A stretch of 64,000 nucleotides of DNA from NCBI GenBank assembly GCA_002841765.1, contig PHAV01000001.1:124001-188000 (forward strand), read 5' to 3'. The notes beneath the pieces are model-generated. The model saw only the letters and a program-made list of their open reading frames with translations, made no database searches and was not told where the DNA came from. Below, piece by piece: positions 55,644 to 64,000 of this stretch (position 1 is the stretch's first letter; each line of letters opens with the position of its first letter). The DNA comes from Deltaproteobacteria bacterium HGW-Deltaproteobacteria-4. Lineage in GTDB: Bacteria > Desulfobacterota > Desulfuromonadia > Desulfuromonadales > UBA2197. The translations under genes and the position numbers were made by a program.

Positions 55644-56972
55644 CTAATCGTGCGCGTAAATCACCAATCCCGACAATAGCTTGGGGTAAAAATAAGTCGA
55701 TTTCTGCGGCATCTTCTCTCCGGCATTCGCCACATCCCGGACCTCGTTCATCCGCGTCGAATTAAGGAGAAAAGCAAGTTGTCCTTCGCCTCGGTCGATC
55801 TGGGCAAAGGGTTCGTTAAAACCGTTGCAGTAGCGAAGATTGCTTTGTGCTTCCTGCGCCTGCGCCGTGATCTGAAGGTATTGCTCCAGAATCAGGCGGT
55901 GGAGAATTGAGACATCAAGGGTGCGCAGGACCGATGGCGTGCGGGGATCAAAGAGCTGATCCATGCGCTTTTCATTCTTCAGAGTCAAGGACAGGAACCG
56001 TCCGTTGCCAAGATAAAGTCCAAGGGTGCGGCGATCTTGTCCCGCGGCGGCAAGACGCTGTTGTAATCCTCCCAAAGCGGCGCAGTCAGAGGTGTTGATG
56101 GTTTCTTCGCTGACCAGAAAGTCGTCGGTGAGCTTCTGTACAAAATCATCGACAGAAAAGTCGTCCAGACTGTGGATGACGCGGTGGATCGGCAGAATCG
56201 TTATTCCTTGATCTTCCATATTGGCAAAGTACATCAGGACGTAGTTGAATGCTTCCTTGCCGGAAAAGCCGGGGTGTGCCGCCCGCATCTCGTCCCGATA
56301 CTTGAGTGATGTTTCATAACGATGATGACCATTGGCAATAAAGAGTGGTTTGTTTTCGAGCAGGTCTTTGACTCTGTGGACAAAGGAGGAGTCATCGACC
56401 GGCCAGAGACAGTGGCGGACACCCTCGTCATCGTCGATAGCCAGCGCCGGAGTGGTGTTTTTGAACTGCTGGCCGAGGGATTCGAGGGCGCAGCTGGGAT
56501 CGGCATAAAGGGAGAAGATCGGGCTGAAATTCGCCTGGCAGGCGCGGGTGAGGAGGAGGCGGTCCACCTTTGGCCCGGCTAACGTCTTTTCGTGCGCTTT
56601 AACCACGCCGGAGGAGAAATCTTCGAGACGGCTCAGAGCGATGAAGCCCTTGCGAGTGACAGTGCTGCCGTCCTCAAGAGTATAGGTCTGGTCGTAGAGA
56701 TACAGGCATGGCTCATCGTCACGCGCCAGCACCCCCTGCTGCTGCCAGGCGCCAAAGTCGGCCGCAGCGCGACTGTAGCGATTGATTTCGGCATTATCGT
56801 CAAGGTCGGTTCTGCCAAGAATCAGCCGGACAATATTGAAAGGGCTGCGTTTGTAAAGATGCTCTTGCAGGGCAGGGGAGATGACATCGTAAGGGGGGGC
56901 CATGACTGCGGCGGGATCGCCGATCTGGTTTAAATTGTAGCGCAACGCACGGAAAGGGACGATCTTGGCCAT
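55644..56972 (-). CDS. DUF1015 family protein
   Basis: 442 residues from ATG 56972 (MAKIVPFRALRYNL), preceded by a GGGGC; an ATG 18 bases upstream has no site. VMAPPYDVISPALQEHLYKR, LFIANGHHRYETSLKYRD and NYVLMYFANMEDQGITILP are the conserved motifs of DUF1015, which is widespread but of unknown biochemical role. Cytosolic. It lies upstream of the actin-like gene on the same strand with 263 bases between them and diverges from the histidine kinase gene. Confidence 0.88.
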   Translation of the reverse strand: MAKIVPFRALRYNLNQIGDPAAVMAPPYDVISPALQEHLYKRSPFNIVRLILGRTDLDDNAEINRYSRAAADFGAWQQQGVLARDDEPCLYLYDQTYTLEDGSTVTRKGFIALSRLEDFSSGVVKAHEKTLAGPKVDRLLLTRACQANFSPIFSLYADPSCALESLGQQFKNTTPALAIDDDEGVRHCLWPVDDSSFVHRVKDLLENKPLFIANGHHRYETSLKYRDEMRAAHPGFSGKEAFNYVLMYFANMEDQGITILPIHRVIHSLDDFSVDDFVQKLTDDFLVSEETINTSDCAALGGLQQRLAAAGQDRRTLGLYLGNGRFLSLTLKNEKRMDQLFDPRTPSVLRTLDVSILHRLILEQYLQITAQAQEAQSNLRYCNGFNEPFAQIDRGEGQLAFLLNSTRMNEVRDVANAGEKMPQKSTYFYPKLLSGLVIYAHD

Positions 56973-57216
56973 ATTTGATTTGCCCCGCATTGGATATAAT
57001 TGCTCGACAATATACGGAAGTCTCCTTTCTCCTTCAAGGGAAATCTGCGAACAGACTTGCCGCTGACCATGCAGATTTTCTTGCCGAGAACAGGGATTTT
57101 CGGCATAGTGTTAAAGTTCCATTAACTATCTGAATTCACAACGGCCATCATGCTATCAACGGACGCGCGAATAAACACCATCCCCTTTTCCTTTCCGCGG
57201 ATTGTCTGGCCGGCGC

Positions 57217-58710
57217 ATGGCTAGGCCGGTCGGCCTCCGCGCCGAGATTATCATCAATCTTGCACTGCTGATGGCCGCCGCCCTCCTCTTTGTCAGCTTT
57301 CTCCTGTTGCGCTTGACCGAGCGTGAGCTGCTGCAAGAGCGCCTGCGTCACTTGCAAAATATCATGGAGGTCCTTTCCCGGAAAGACAGTCTCACTGCCT
57401 CGGAAAGTTTTCTCCACGGCGAGCTGCAGCGACTTATCCCCTCGAATGCCAACATCCTCACCCTCCTCCTGACCGATCGCAACCTTAATCCCCTTGAGCC
57501 GGTAACGGCTGCAGATGATGTCGACAGCGGCGAATTGCGGCAGGTTGTGATAACCGGGGAAACCTCCGTCAAGCTCCGCTATGATTCTCTTTGGCTCCCT
57601 GGCGGCAGCTCTGTGGAGAATGTTGCGGTCATTACCGTCCCGCTCTTTGACCGTCAACAGCTCGTTGCCCTGGTACAGGCCCGTTTCTCTCTGACGGACA
57701 TTCGCCAGCGCATCGTAGCCGCCCGGCACATCGTTCTGATTTATGTTGCTCTTTATGGGGGGGTTCTCCTCATCTTTGGTATTTACTTGCTCGGCCGCAC
57801 CGTCGTCACTCCGATCCGACGTTTGATGACAGCCAGTGGTCGGGTGGCTGCCGGCGATCTCGATCAACTCCTCGATCTCAAGGGCGGTCCCCGGGAAATC
57901 CTCGAAGTCGCAGATTCTTTCAACACCATGCAGGAAGCCCTCAAGACCAGTCGGGAAGAGACGCGCGCAACCATCCGTTCGCTGGAACAAGCCAATCAAA
58001 CCTTGCAGGAGACCCGCGATGAATTGTTGCGGGTCGAGCGTATGGCTTCTGTCGGGCACCTCGCTGCCGGTATGGCGCACGAAATCGGCAACCCCCTGGG
58101 GGCGGTGATCGGCTATCTGGAACTGTTAAAGAGCGACGTCCTCGTTGGTCTGCCCCGGGATCTTGTCGACCGTGCCGCTATTGAAGCCTCCCGCATCGAT
58201 CGTCTGGTCAGGGATTTGCTCGATTATGCCGCCCCGGCCGGCAACGTTCCCGAGACCCTTGATCCGGCCGAGGTCTTTGCTGAAGCGCGTGATCTGCTTC
58301 TGCATCAAGGGATTTTCGAGCATCTTCGCCTTTGTGACCACCTGCCGTTATCTCTTCCTTTGGTGCGGATAGGCAGACACCGTTTGATCCAGGTACTGGT
58401 TAATTTTCTGCTGAACGCCCGGGATGCGTCCCCCGCCGGCGGGGAGATTCGTCTGGCCGGCGGTGAAGATGGGGATTTTGTCTGGCTGGCGGTGGGCGAT
58501 CAGGGGACGGGGATTGCCGCGGAAGATCTGAGCCATCTCTTTGATCCCTTCTTTACCACCAAAGCGCCGGGAAAAGGGTGCGGTCTCGGCCTCTCGGTCA
58601 GTCACCGCATTGCCAGCGATGCCGGTGGGCACATTGAGATCCGCTCGGCGGCCGGGGAAGGTTCGGAATTTATCTTATGGCTGAAGAAGGTGACAAACGA
58701 TGAAACCTGA
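57217..58710 (+). CDS. Sensor histidine kinase, HAMP-HisKA-HATPase
   Basis: 497 residues from ATG 57217 (a TTG five codons earlier is possible). TM about 14-38 ([19 protein letters not shown]), a periplasmic domain, a second TM ([21 protein letters not shown]), HAMP ([21 protein letters not shown]), a coiled coil, HisKA with [19 protein letters not shown] and HATPase with DQGTGIA and GCGLGLSVS. It overlaps the regulator gene by 11 bases; it is probably its partner. Being next to pilV-pilY1, it may control pili. Confidence 0.87.
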   Translation: MARPVGLRAEIIINLALLMAAALLFVSFLLLRLTERELLQERLRHLQNIMEVLSRKDSLTASESFLHGELQRLIPSNANILTLLLTDRNLNPLEPVTAADDVDSGELRQVVITGETSVKLRYDSLWLPGGSSVENVAVITVPLFDRQQLVALVQARFSLTDIRQRIVAARHIVLIYVALYGGVLLIFGIYLLGRTVVTPIRRLMTASGRVAAGDLDQLLDLKGGPREILEVADSFNTMQEALKTSREETRATIRSLEQANQTLQETRDELLRVERMASVGHLAAGMAHEIGNPLGAVIGYLELLKSDVLVGLPRDLVDRAAIEASRIDRLVRDLLDYAAPAGNVPETLDPAEVFAEARDLLLHQGIFEHLRLCDHLPLSLPLVRIGRHRLIQVLVNFLLNARDASPAGGEIRLAGGEDGDFVWLAVGDQGTGIAAEDLSHLFDPFFTTKAPGKGCGLGLSVSHRIASDAGGHIEIRSAAGEGSEFILWLKKVTNDET

Positions 58711-60055
58711 ACTGGAAAAGATTCTCATCATCGATGATGAAGCCTCCCTGCGTCATATGTTGCGCATCGTCCTTGAGCGCGAAGGGTATCAGGTCAGCGA
58801 CGCCGCCAACGGGTTGGAAGCGCTTGCCCTGATGGATCAGGAACCCTTCGATCTCCTCCTTTGTGATGTCCGCATGCCGGAGATGGACGGTCTCGCCTTT
58901 CTCCGCACCGCGATCAAGCGAGCGCCGGTGTCCACGGTCATCATGATGAGTGCTTACGGCACCCTCGACTCGGCGATCGCCTGCATGAAGGAAGGGGCTT
59001 ACGACTACATTGCCAAACCCTTTAAACCTGACGAGATCATTCTGACCTTGCGCAAAGCCGAAGAACGGTTCCGTTTGCTGCGGGAAAACGCTGTGTTGAA
59101 AGAAAAGTTGTCCCGCAGCGGTACGCCGCCGACTCTTGTTTTCCGGAGCGACGCCATGCAGGAGATCTTTTCGCTGGTGCAAAAAGTCGCGTCATCGTCG
59201 TCGCCGGTGCTGATTACCGGCGAAACCGGCACCGGCAAGGAGTTGGTCGCCCGAGCTTTACATGCCGAAGGGGACAGGAAAAACGGACCATTTGTGGCGG
59301 TGAATTGCAGCGCCATCTCGCCGACGCTGATCGAGAGTGAACTCTTTGGCCACGCCAAGGGGGCCTTCACCGGTGCCGAGCGCGAGCGCTCGGGCCTCTT
59401 TGCCGCCGCCCATCGCGGTACCCTTTTTCTCGACGAAATCGGCGAACTTCCCCTCGAATTGCAGCCGAAGTTGTTGCGGGTGTTGCAGGAAGGTGAAATC
59501 CTGCGCGTCGGTGAGACCCAGCCCCGCCGGATCGATGTCCGGGTGGTAGCTGCCACGGCCCGTAACGTGCGAGATGAGGTTGCGAAAGGAAGCTTTCGGG
59601 AAGATCTTTTTTACCGGTTGGCCGTGGTCGAGATCCAGATCCCGCCGCTACGCGATCGCCGCGAGGATATCCCCGAACTGACCCGATACTTCCTGGCACG
59701 GATTGCCGGACGGGAAGGGCGGAAGCCCCCCGTGCTGTCTGCCGAATGCCAGGAAACGCTTTCCGGATACCCTTGGCCTGGCAATGTGCGCGAGCTGGAG
59801 AATTTCATGGAGAAGACGATGATTTTCAACCGCGGTGACGTTATTGCGAGTAGCGATCTCCCCGGCGAATTGCGCCGCCGCGCACGGGGCGAAAGGGATG
59901 ATTTGTCGCTGAAGAATGCTGTGGGAAGAATGGAGCGTGAATATATCAGTAAAGCCCTGGCGGTCACCGGCGGCAATCAGACGCAGGCGGCCAAATTGCT
60001 GGAGATCAGTTTGCGGGGGATGTTGTACAAGATGAAGGAGTACGGGCTGGAGTGA
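58700..60055 (+). CDS. Sigma-54-dependent response regulator, NtrC family
   Basis: 451 residues. REC 1-115 with LLLCDVRMPEMDG and MSAYGTLDSAIACMKEGAYDYI; AAA+ with TGETGTGKELVARALH (Walker A), GHAKGAFTGAERERSGLF (canonical GAFTGA loop) and RGTLFLDEIGELP; HTH at the end (NQTQAAKLLEISLRGMLYKM). It activates sigma-54 promoters. The -24/-12 promoter of pilVWXY1 lies 220 bases past its stop, so that operon is the nearest candidate target. PilR-like by function guess only. Confidence 0.88.
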   Translation: MKPELEKILIIDDEASLRHMLRIVLEREGYQVSDAANGLEALALMDQEPFDLLLCDVRMPEMDGLAFLRTAIKRAPVSTVIMMSAYGTLDSAIACMKEGAYDYIAKPFKPDEIILTLRKAEERFRLLRENAVLKEKLSRSGTPPTLVFRSDAMQEIFSLVQKVASSSSPVLITGETGTGKELVARALHAEGDRKNGPFVAVNCSAISPTLIESELFGHAKGAFTGAERERSGLFAAAHRGTLFLDEIGELPLELQPKLLRVLQEGEILRVGETQPRRIDVRVVAATARNVRDEVAKGSFREDLFYRLAVVEIQIPPLRDRREDIPELTRYFLARIAGREGRKPPVLSAECQETLSGYPWPGNVRELENFMEKTMIFNRGDVIASSDLPGELRRRARGERDDLSLKNAVGRMEREYISKALAVTGGNQTQAAKLLEISLRGMLYKMKEYGLE

Positions 60056-60098
60056 TGGCAGGCTGACATAAAGCAAGGGAAGATTTCAGATTTTATGC

Positions 60099-60135
60099 TT
60101 CCCTCCTTTGTTAAAAAGGGGCTGGGGGTGGTAGG
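60099..60135. repeat. Partial copy of the double-hairpin repeat
   Basis: CCCTCCTTTGTTAAAAAGGGG followed by a GGGGGTGGT tail resembles the second half of the elements at 7018 and 10561. The stem is imperfect. It lies 44 bases after the regulator gene and may act as a terminator. Confidence 0.5.
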
Positions 60136-60170
60136 GTGCCAGCTTGAAAGTCAGCAGGTCGAAGTAAGAA

Positions 60171-60205
60171 GCAAAATTTGCGTTCAATCTATGCAAAAAT
60201 TGCAT
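60171..60205. promoter_or_regulatory. Paired palindromes, candidate enhancer sites for a sigma-54 activator
   Basis: GCAAAATTTGC at 60171-60181 and ATGCAAAAATTGCAT at 60191-60205; centres are 22 bases apart, two helical turns. They lie about 105 and 127 bases before the predicted pilV start of transcription, the usual distance for enhancer-binding proteins. Confidence 0.6.
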
Positions 60206-60276
60206 TATCATGACCAGACATATTTTCAGAAAAAGTTAATATCTTGTAATTAATAAGTTTTCCCGTTCTCTCTGTC

Positions 60277-60292
60277 TGGCGCGCTTGTTGCA
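60277..60292 (+). promoter_or_regulatory. Sigma-54 -24/-12 promoter of pilVWXY1
   Basis: TGGCGC, five bases, then TTGCA. The GG at 60278-60279 and GC at 60290-60291 have exactly ten bases between, as required. Differs from consensus TGGCAC-N5-TTGC at one position. Transcription would begin near 60303, before the AAGGA ribosome site of pilV. Confidence 0.75.
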
Positions 60293-60333
60293 AATAGCTT
60301 TTGCAAGAACAAACATCGGTAAGGATAACTGCC

Positions 60334-60777
60334 ATGACCCCTAATGTCGTAGAAAACCAAGCTGGATTCTCTCTGGTTGAACTGCTGGTTGCAGTGACCA
60401 TCTTCGCGGTCGGTCTCCTCGCAACTGCCAGTATGCAGATAACAGCTCTGCAATCCAATGCCGGCGCCCATAAAATGACTACCGTCAATGCCGCTGCGGC
60501 CGGGATCATGGAAGAGATTCTCACCTGGTCGTCGGATGATCCCAGGCTCGTCGATGTTGCCGGGAATCCTCATCTCTGGGATTTTGATCCCACGACAGCC
60601 GGGATTAATCCTTTAACTGTACAGGGTGGTGGGAATTTTAACGCCCAATACACGGTGTCGATTGATGATCCGATTGAGAACGTCTCAACAATTACTCTGG
60701 AAATCTCTTCATCCGGTGGTCTCACCTCGTGGGGCGGAAATAACCGGACTTTGACATGCTTGAGGAAAACCCAATGA
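60334..60777 (+). CDS. pilV: Type IV minor prepilin PilV-like
   Basis: 147 residues from the ATG with AAGGA eight bases upstream; an earlier in-frame start is less likely. AGFSLVELLVAVTIFAVGLLA is the prepilin signal with Glu5. After it, NAGAHKMTTVNAAAAGIMEE matches the PilV core. Minor pilins prime pilus assembly and carry PilY1 to the tip. It overlaps pilW by four bases (ATGA). Confidence 0.85.
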   Translation: MTPNVVENQAGFSLVELLVAVTIFAVGLLATASMQITALQSNAGAHKMTTVNAAAAGIMEEILTWSSDDPRLVDVAGNPHLWDFDPTTAGINPLTVQGGGNFNAQYTVSIDDPIENVSTITLEISSSGGLTSWGGNNRTLTCLRKTQ

Positions 60778-61721
60778 GCAGCGGGCGCGGAGGCAGAATG
60801 CGGACAAACAGTCGGGGATTCTCATTGGTAGAGCTTCTCGTGGTGATGACAATCTTTGGGGTTATGTCCACGGTTATTCTTAATTTATATGTCAATGTTG
60901 TGCGGTCGACGACCTCATCCGAGGAAGTGGTCGAGGTGCAGCAAGGGCTGCGGATAGCACTTGATCAAGTGGCTCGTGATATCCAGATGGCCGGTTTCTT
61001 AATTCCGACTGCGGCGCCGATTACGGATGCCGGCGCTAGCCAGATCACGATGATGACGGCCTCGGCTTTCAATTCCTTTGCGCGTATCGACGCCCCCGGT
61101 GGCGCTAATACGGCGACCAAGTTCGCGGCAGGAGATCCTGACGGTGTCACCATTAATGTTGCTAACGCTGCCATGGCGCGGCTTTTTACTGAAGATTCTT
61201 CTTTTGTCCGTATTGTCAATCCGTTGTCAGGCGATCAGATTGGCGCTTTTTTAGTGGTAGGTGTGAATACTCCCGCGCCGCCACTTATTTCCTCTCTGCG
61301 CCTTGAACCATTGGCGACCCCGCTTGTTGATCTCAACTTTGTGCCCGGTGATATGATCGTACAGGTGCCCAGTCCTGCTAATGATGCAACTTATCCCAAT
61401 GTCGTGACCTATCAGTTGGAAGATGATCCTGCCAGCTTAGACCCAAACATGATGGTGTTGTGCAGGATATGGCGGACAGGTTTACCTGCCCTCACCATAG
61501 CCAATCGGAACACAAATGAAAGGATTATCGCGACAAATGTCTCGGGTCTGAGTTTTGAATATCTTATGGATGACGGCACAGTCGAGACAGCGGTGGTGGC
61601 AAGTCGACGGGATGAAATTGTCGGGGTAAGGATCTTACTTACCGGTTTGACCGAAGACGCTAAAACCAGGGGGAGCAAGATCCGTGAATTGCAGACGACT
61701 GTAAAAATTCGTAACATTTAA
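60774..61721 (+). CDS. pilW: Type IV minor prepilin PilW-like
   Basis: 315 residues from ATG 60774, overlapping the pilV stop, with GAGG upstream; an ATG 18 bases earlier is less likely. SRGFSLVELLVVMTIFGVMST is the cleavage/methylation motif; LRIALDQVARDIQMAGFLI is the PilW hallmark. Works with PilV, PilX and PilY1 in the pilus tip complex. Confidence 0.86.
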   Translation: MSSGRGGRMRTNSRGFSLVELLVVMTIFGVMSTVILNLYVNVVRSTTSSEEVVEVQQGLRIALDQVARDIQMAGFLIPTAAPITDAGASQITMMTASAFNSFARIDAPGGANTATKFAAGDPDGVTINVANAAMARLFTEDSSFVRIVNPLSGDQIGAFLVVGVNTPAPPLISSLRLEPLATPLVDLNFVPGDMIVQVPSPANDATYPNVVTYQLEDDPASLDPNMMVLCRIWRTGLPALTIANRNTNERIIATNVSGLSFEYLMDDGTVETAVVASRRDEIVGVRILLTGLTEDAKTRGSKIRELQTTVKIRNI

Positions 61722-61739
61722 AGCTAAAAGGAGGCGTCG

Positions 61740-62291
61740 ATGATGCCGGTTGCAGTAAACAGAAGAAAAACCGAGACAAGGAAATCAACTTGCAGCGTGG
61801 TCGGGAATCAGCGCGGTGCCGCCTTGATTCTGGCGATCGTCATGCTGGTGATTTTGAGCATTCTCGGTTCAGTCGTCCTGATGTCCAGCGGAACCGAAAT
61901 GAAGGTCTCAGGGAATTATCAGGTTGCCAAACAGACTTTCTGGGTTGCAGATCGCGCCGTTGAGTATGCCACCAGCCGTAATATTCTCATGACCATGGGG
62001 TCCGAGGTTGATCTGATGACAGCGGATAGTGGTGTGCACAAAACGCGCATCGAAGCGGCTGGAGGCGGAGTCTTGACTGAGGGTGTTATTCGCGATCTTG
62101 GACCTGGCGACCTGCCGGCCAAGATTGCCGAGGCTTATGGCACCGATTTCGGCGCCAACTTTTACCAGGTTTCGGTGACCGCCAAACAAAAAGATGAACC
62201 GAATGCGGCAGAAGTTCACATTGATACATCTATTGTGCGCATTTTCAAGAATGATAATGACAGTATCTACTTAACCACGGGTGGAGGTTGA
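61740..62291 (+). CDS. pilX: Type IV pilus assembly protein PilX-like
   Basis: 183 residues. NQRGAALILAIVMLVILSIL then GSVVLMSSGTEMKVSGNYQVA is the PilX N-terminal TM and motif; note that, as in other PilX, the classical Glu5 context is altered. AAAGGAGG is just before the double ATG. The pilY1 start lies two bases after the stop. Confidence 0.85.
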   Translation: MMPVAVNRRKTETRKSTCSVVGNQRGAALILAIVMLVILSILGSVVLMSSGTEMKVSGNYQVAKQTFWVADRAVEYATSRNILMTMGSEVDLMTADSGVHKTRIEAAGGGVLTEGVIRDLGPGDLPAKIAEAYGTDFGANFYQVSVTAKQKDEPNAAEVHIDTSIVRIFKNDNDSIYLTTGGG

Positions 62292-62293
62292 TT

Positions 62294-64000
62294 ATGAAAC
62301 GCTCAGGTTTATATTTTTTTGCAGTATTGCTTGTCTTTCTGATGACAGTATCCAAAACAGCATTTGCCGGATGGGATACCTACATCGGCGATGCAGCCAT
62401 CTATTCGGCGATCGATACTGGTTCCAATCGTCCTAAACCCCATGTCCTCTTCTTGATCGATACCAGTAAGGCGACAGTCGAAAGCAAGGCCATTGGGGTA
62501 AAGTATGACCCCGACACTCCCTATGATGGGGCTTATCTAAAGTGGGCCGTCTATCCTGCCAGTCAGCAAGGGACCTTTGCAACGAATAAGAGTGAGATCG
62601 TCAATACAACGTCAGCCTTGGAATTGATATCTTGTACGTCTATAAAGAATGTTTTATTGGCCAGTGGCACCTACTCAGGGTCAGGGACGACCGCAGAACC
62701 TAATTTAAGTGGTGGTGCCTGTGCCTATGCTAACAAGGGCGCGTCCTATGCCCTGGGTAATTATCTGAATTATCTCAGTTCGAGCAGTGAGGGCAGTGCA
62801 GCTGCCGCCGGCACGAATGTCGTTAAAAAGGTCTATACATGCAGCGTGACGAGAAAGACCGGCAGCCCTAAGACGGTCACTGTGACGAATGGCTGCGTCG
62901 GGACATTTCTATTCTCCGGTACAACCACCCATACCTCTGATGCCAGCACTGAACCTCTGGTCGGTGTAAACTGGCAGACCGTTTGGACACAGACCAGTGG
63001 AGGGTGTCTTGCCAGTGCATCGCCGACCTATTGCTCTGCAACCTCATCTCCCGTGGCAACGACTGTCGATGCTGCAATTCCGGCCTGGACGACAGGAGTT
63101 ACTTACATTCCGAGTGGCACAACCGCTTTTGCCGGCGGGACTCCCCGGGAGCTGATCTATAATGCGTTAGCGAACGTTGTCGATGGGGCCCGCTTTGCGG
63201 TCAAGTTCGGCGCCATGACCTACAATCCCAATAACCAGGGGGGTAAGGTGATTTATGGCATGGACGATTTAAGCGATAATACGAAATTTAATAACTTCAA
63301 GCTTGCCCTGCCGCGGATGTCCCTACCCCCTGCAACTCCTGTCCCTATCGGTGCGGATTATATTAATGCCGGTCCTCAGAGACCTCAGGCAGAGGCGCTC
63401 TTTGACGCTGGCTACTATATGGGGGCCAAATACCCAACCTCCGGGACAATTGCTGCGAATGCCGTCTTCCCTTTGCCGAACGCGACCTTTACGCGACAAA
63501 GTATCGGCTCGACGATGGCAAATACATATTTAGATAGCAATAAAAACCCCTGTCAATATAACCATATCATCCTGATCACCATCGGTCTTCCCAATGCAGA
63601 GGCAACAAACGGGCCTTATAAAAATCTTGTCGATTCAGACGGTGATGGGAGAGCAGACGAAACGGTTTACGGTGCCGGGACTCATTATATGGATGATGTT
63701 GCTGCCTTTCTATACAAACAGGAGAATATTGTCACACACACGGTTCTGGCCTTTCAGATGAGCGATCCTCTGACTGCAAGGACTGCAGAGGTAGGTGGAG
63801 GGCAATTTTATAATGTCTACAATGCGAACACTTTGGCCAAAGCGTTGACCGAACTGCTCGCAAATATTGTTCTTGAAGCAGATACCTCCTTCGTGGCTCC
63901 GGTCGTTCCGGCCAGTAGCACCAACCGGACGATCAGTAGTAATCGCGTCTATCTCGGACTCTTTAAGCCCCAGAGCAATAAACCCTGGCTCGGCAATCTT
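62294..64000 (+). CDS. pilY1: Pilus tip-associated protein PilY1-like (cut by window end)
   Basis: Open from ATG 62294 to the window end (at least 569 residues), no stop. Signal peptide (LYFFAVLLVFLMTVSKTAFA), then PHVLFLIDTSKATVESK, a von Willebrand A-like start whose MIDAS (D-x-S-x-S) is incomplete because the second Ser is Ala. Cys-rich stretches in 100-280. VDSDGDGRADETV is a calcium-binding DxDxDG loop. The PilY1 beta-propeller is expected beyond the edge. It would cap the pilus with PilV, PilW and PilX and be the last known gene of the operon here. Confidence 0.85.
   Translation, partial: MKRSGLYFFAVLLVFLMTVSKTAFAGWDTYIGDAAIYSAIDTGSNRPKPHVLFLIDTSKATVESKAIGVKYDPDTPYDGAYLKWAVYPASQQGTFATNKSEIVNTTSALELISCTSIKNVLLASGTYSGSGTTAEPNLSGGACAYANKGASYALGNYLNYLSSSSEGSAAAAGTNVVKKVYTCSVTRKTGSPKTVTVTNGCVGTFLFSGTTTHTSDASTEPLVGVNWQTVWTQTSGGCLASASPTYCSATSSPVATTVDAAIPAWTTGVTYIPSGTTAFAGGTPRELIYNALANVVDGARFAVKFGAMTYNPNNQGGKVIYGMDDLSDNTKFNNFKLALPRMSLPPATPVPIGADYINAGPQRPQAEALFDAGYYMGAKYPTSGTIAANAVFPLPNATFTRQSIGSTMANTYLDSNKNPCQYNHIILITIGLPNAEATNGPYKNLVDSDGDGRADETVYGAGTHYMDDVAAFLYKQENIVTHTVLAFQMSDPLTARTAEVGGGQFYNVYNANTLAKALTELLANIVLEADTSFVAPVVPASSTNRTISSNRVYLGLFKPQSNKPWLGNL

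Noticed and set aside
60206-60333. Cyclic di-GMP riboswitch before the pilus operon
   Set aside because: No GEMM-type core or tetraloop-receptor arrangement was seen; the sigma-54 promoter leaves only about 30 bases of leader.

Overview
The window looks like the chromosome of a Gram-negative, LPS-bearing deltaproteobacterium of the Desulfuromonadales/Geobacter type (Desulfobacterota). The evidence is the gene set and order: a kdsB-pyrG-kdsA-kdsD-kdsC-lptCAB-rpoN-hpf-ptsN-hprK-rapZ run, a mannose-class PTS, an aroE-pilB-pilT-pilC-pilS pilus cluster, NtrY/NtrX, many hybrid sensor kinases, and a pilV-pilW-pilX-pilY1 operon. No rRNA, tRNA, CRISPR array or transposase gene was recognised. All assignments come from reading the sequence; no database was searched.

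Layout. 1-11 kb is accessory: a secreted protein with a transglutaminase-like core, an MFS carrier, a repeat-truncated NmrA-like remnant, a GNAT/M20 pair, a HerA-like ATPase, a PlsC-like acyltransferase, a TPR protein, a chemoreceptor and a fatty-acid hydroxylase-family protein. 11.4-21.1 kb (minus) is a four-gene signalling operon: three hybrid histidine kinases with different sensors and similar cores, plus one REC-GGDEF diguanylate cyclase. 21.3-25.0 kb is ntrX/ntrY. 25.2-42.6 kb (plus) is a long housekeeping run: Kdo synthesis, CTP synthase, LPS transport, sigma-54, ribosome hibernation, PTS regulation with a mannose-class IIABCD permease, HPr, EI, then metK. 42.6-44.4 kb is a segment bounded by 53-bp inverted repeats that carries a modular prepilin. 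44.4-55.4 kb (minus) runs actin-like gene, RNase R, ribF, aroE, pilB, pilT, pilC, pilS. 55.6-60.1 kb has a DUF1015 protein and a two-component pair with a sigma-54 activator. From 60.3 kb to the right edge is pilV-pilW-pilX-pilY1, with pilY1 cut by the window end.

How it fits together. Kdo made by KdsD/KdsA/KdsC and activated by KdsB, using CTP from PyrG, feeds LPS, which LptB, LptC and LptA help export. EI, HPr and HprK form a phosphotransfer and regulatory node that can serve the IIABCD permease; PtsN and RapZ sit beside it. RpoN is encoded here, and the pilVWXY1 operon has a well-formed -24/-12 promoter with paired upstream palindromes just after a gene for a sigma-54 activator.

Most interesting leads: the inverted-repeat-bounded pilin-adhesin segment at a pilS synteny break; the helically phased CGGAT repeat arrays upstream of a chromosomal actin-like gene joined to RNase R; the three-kinase array with a single HPt domain beside one diguanylate cyclase; a kinase gene whose signal peptide has no normal start codon in frame; and a dispersed repeat that supplies the same C-terminal tail to two unrelated proteins.
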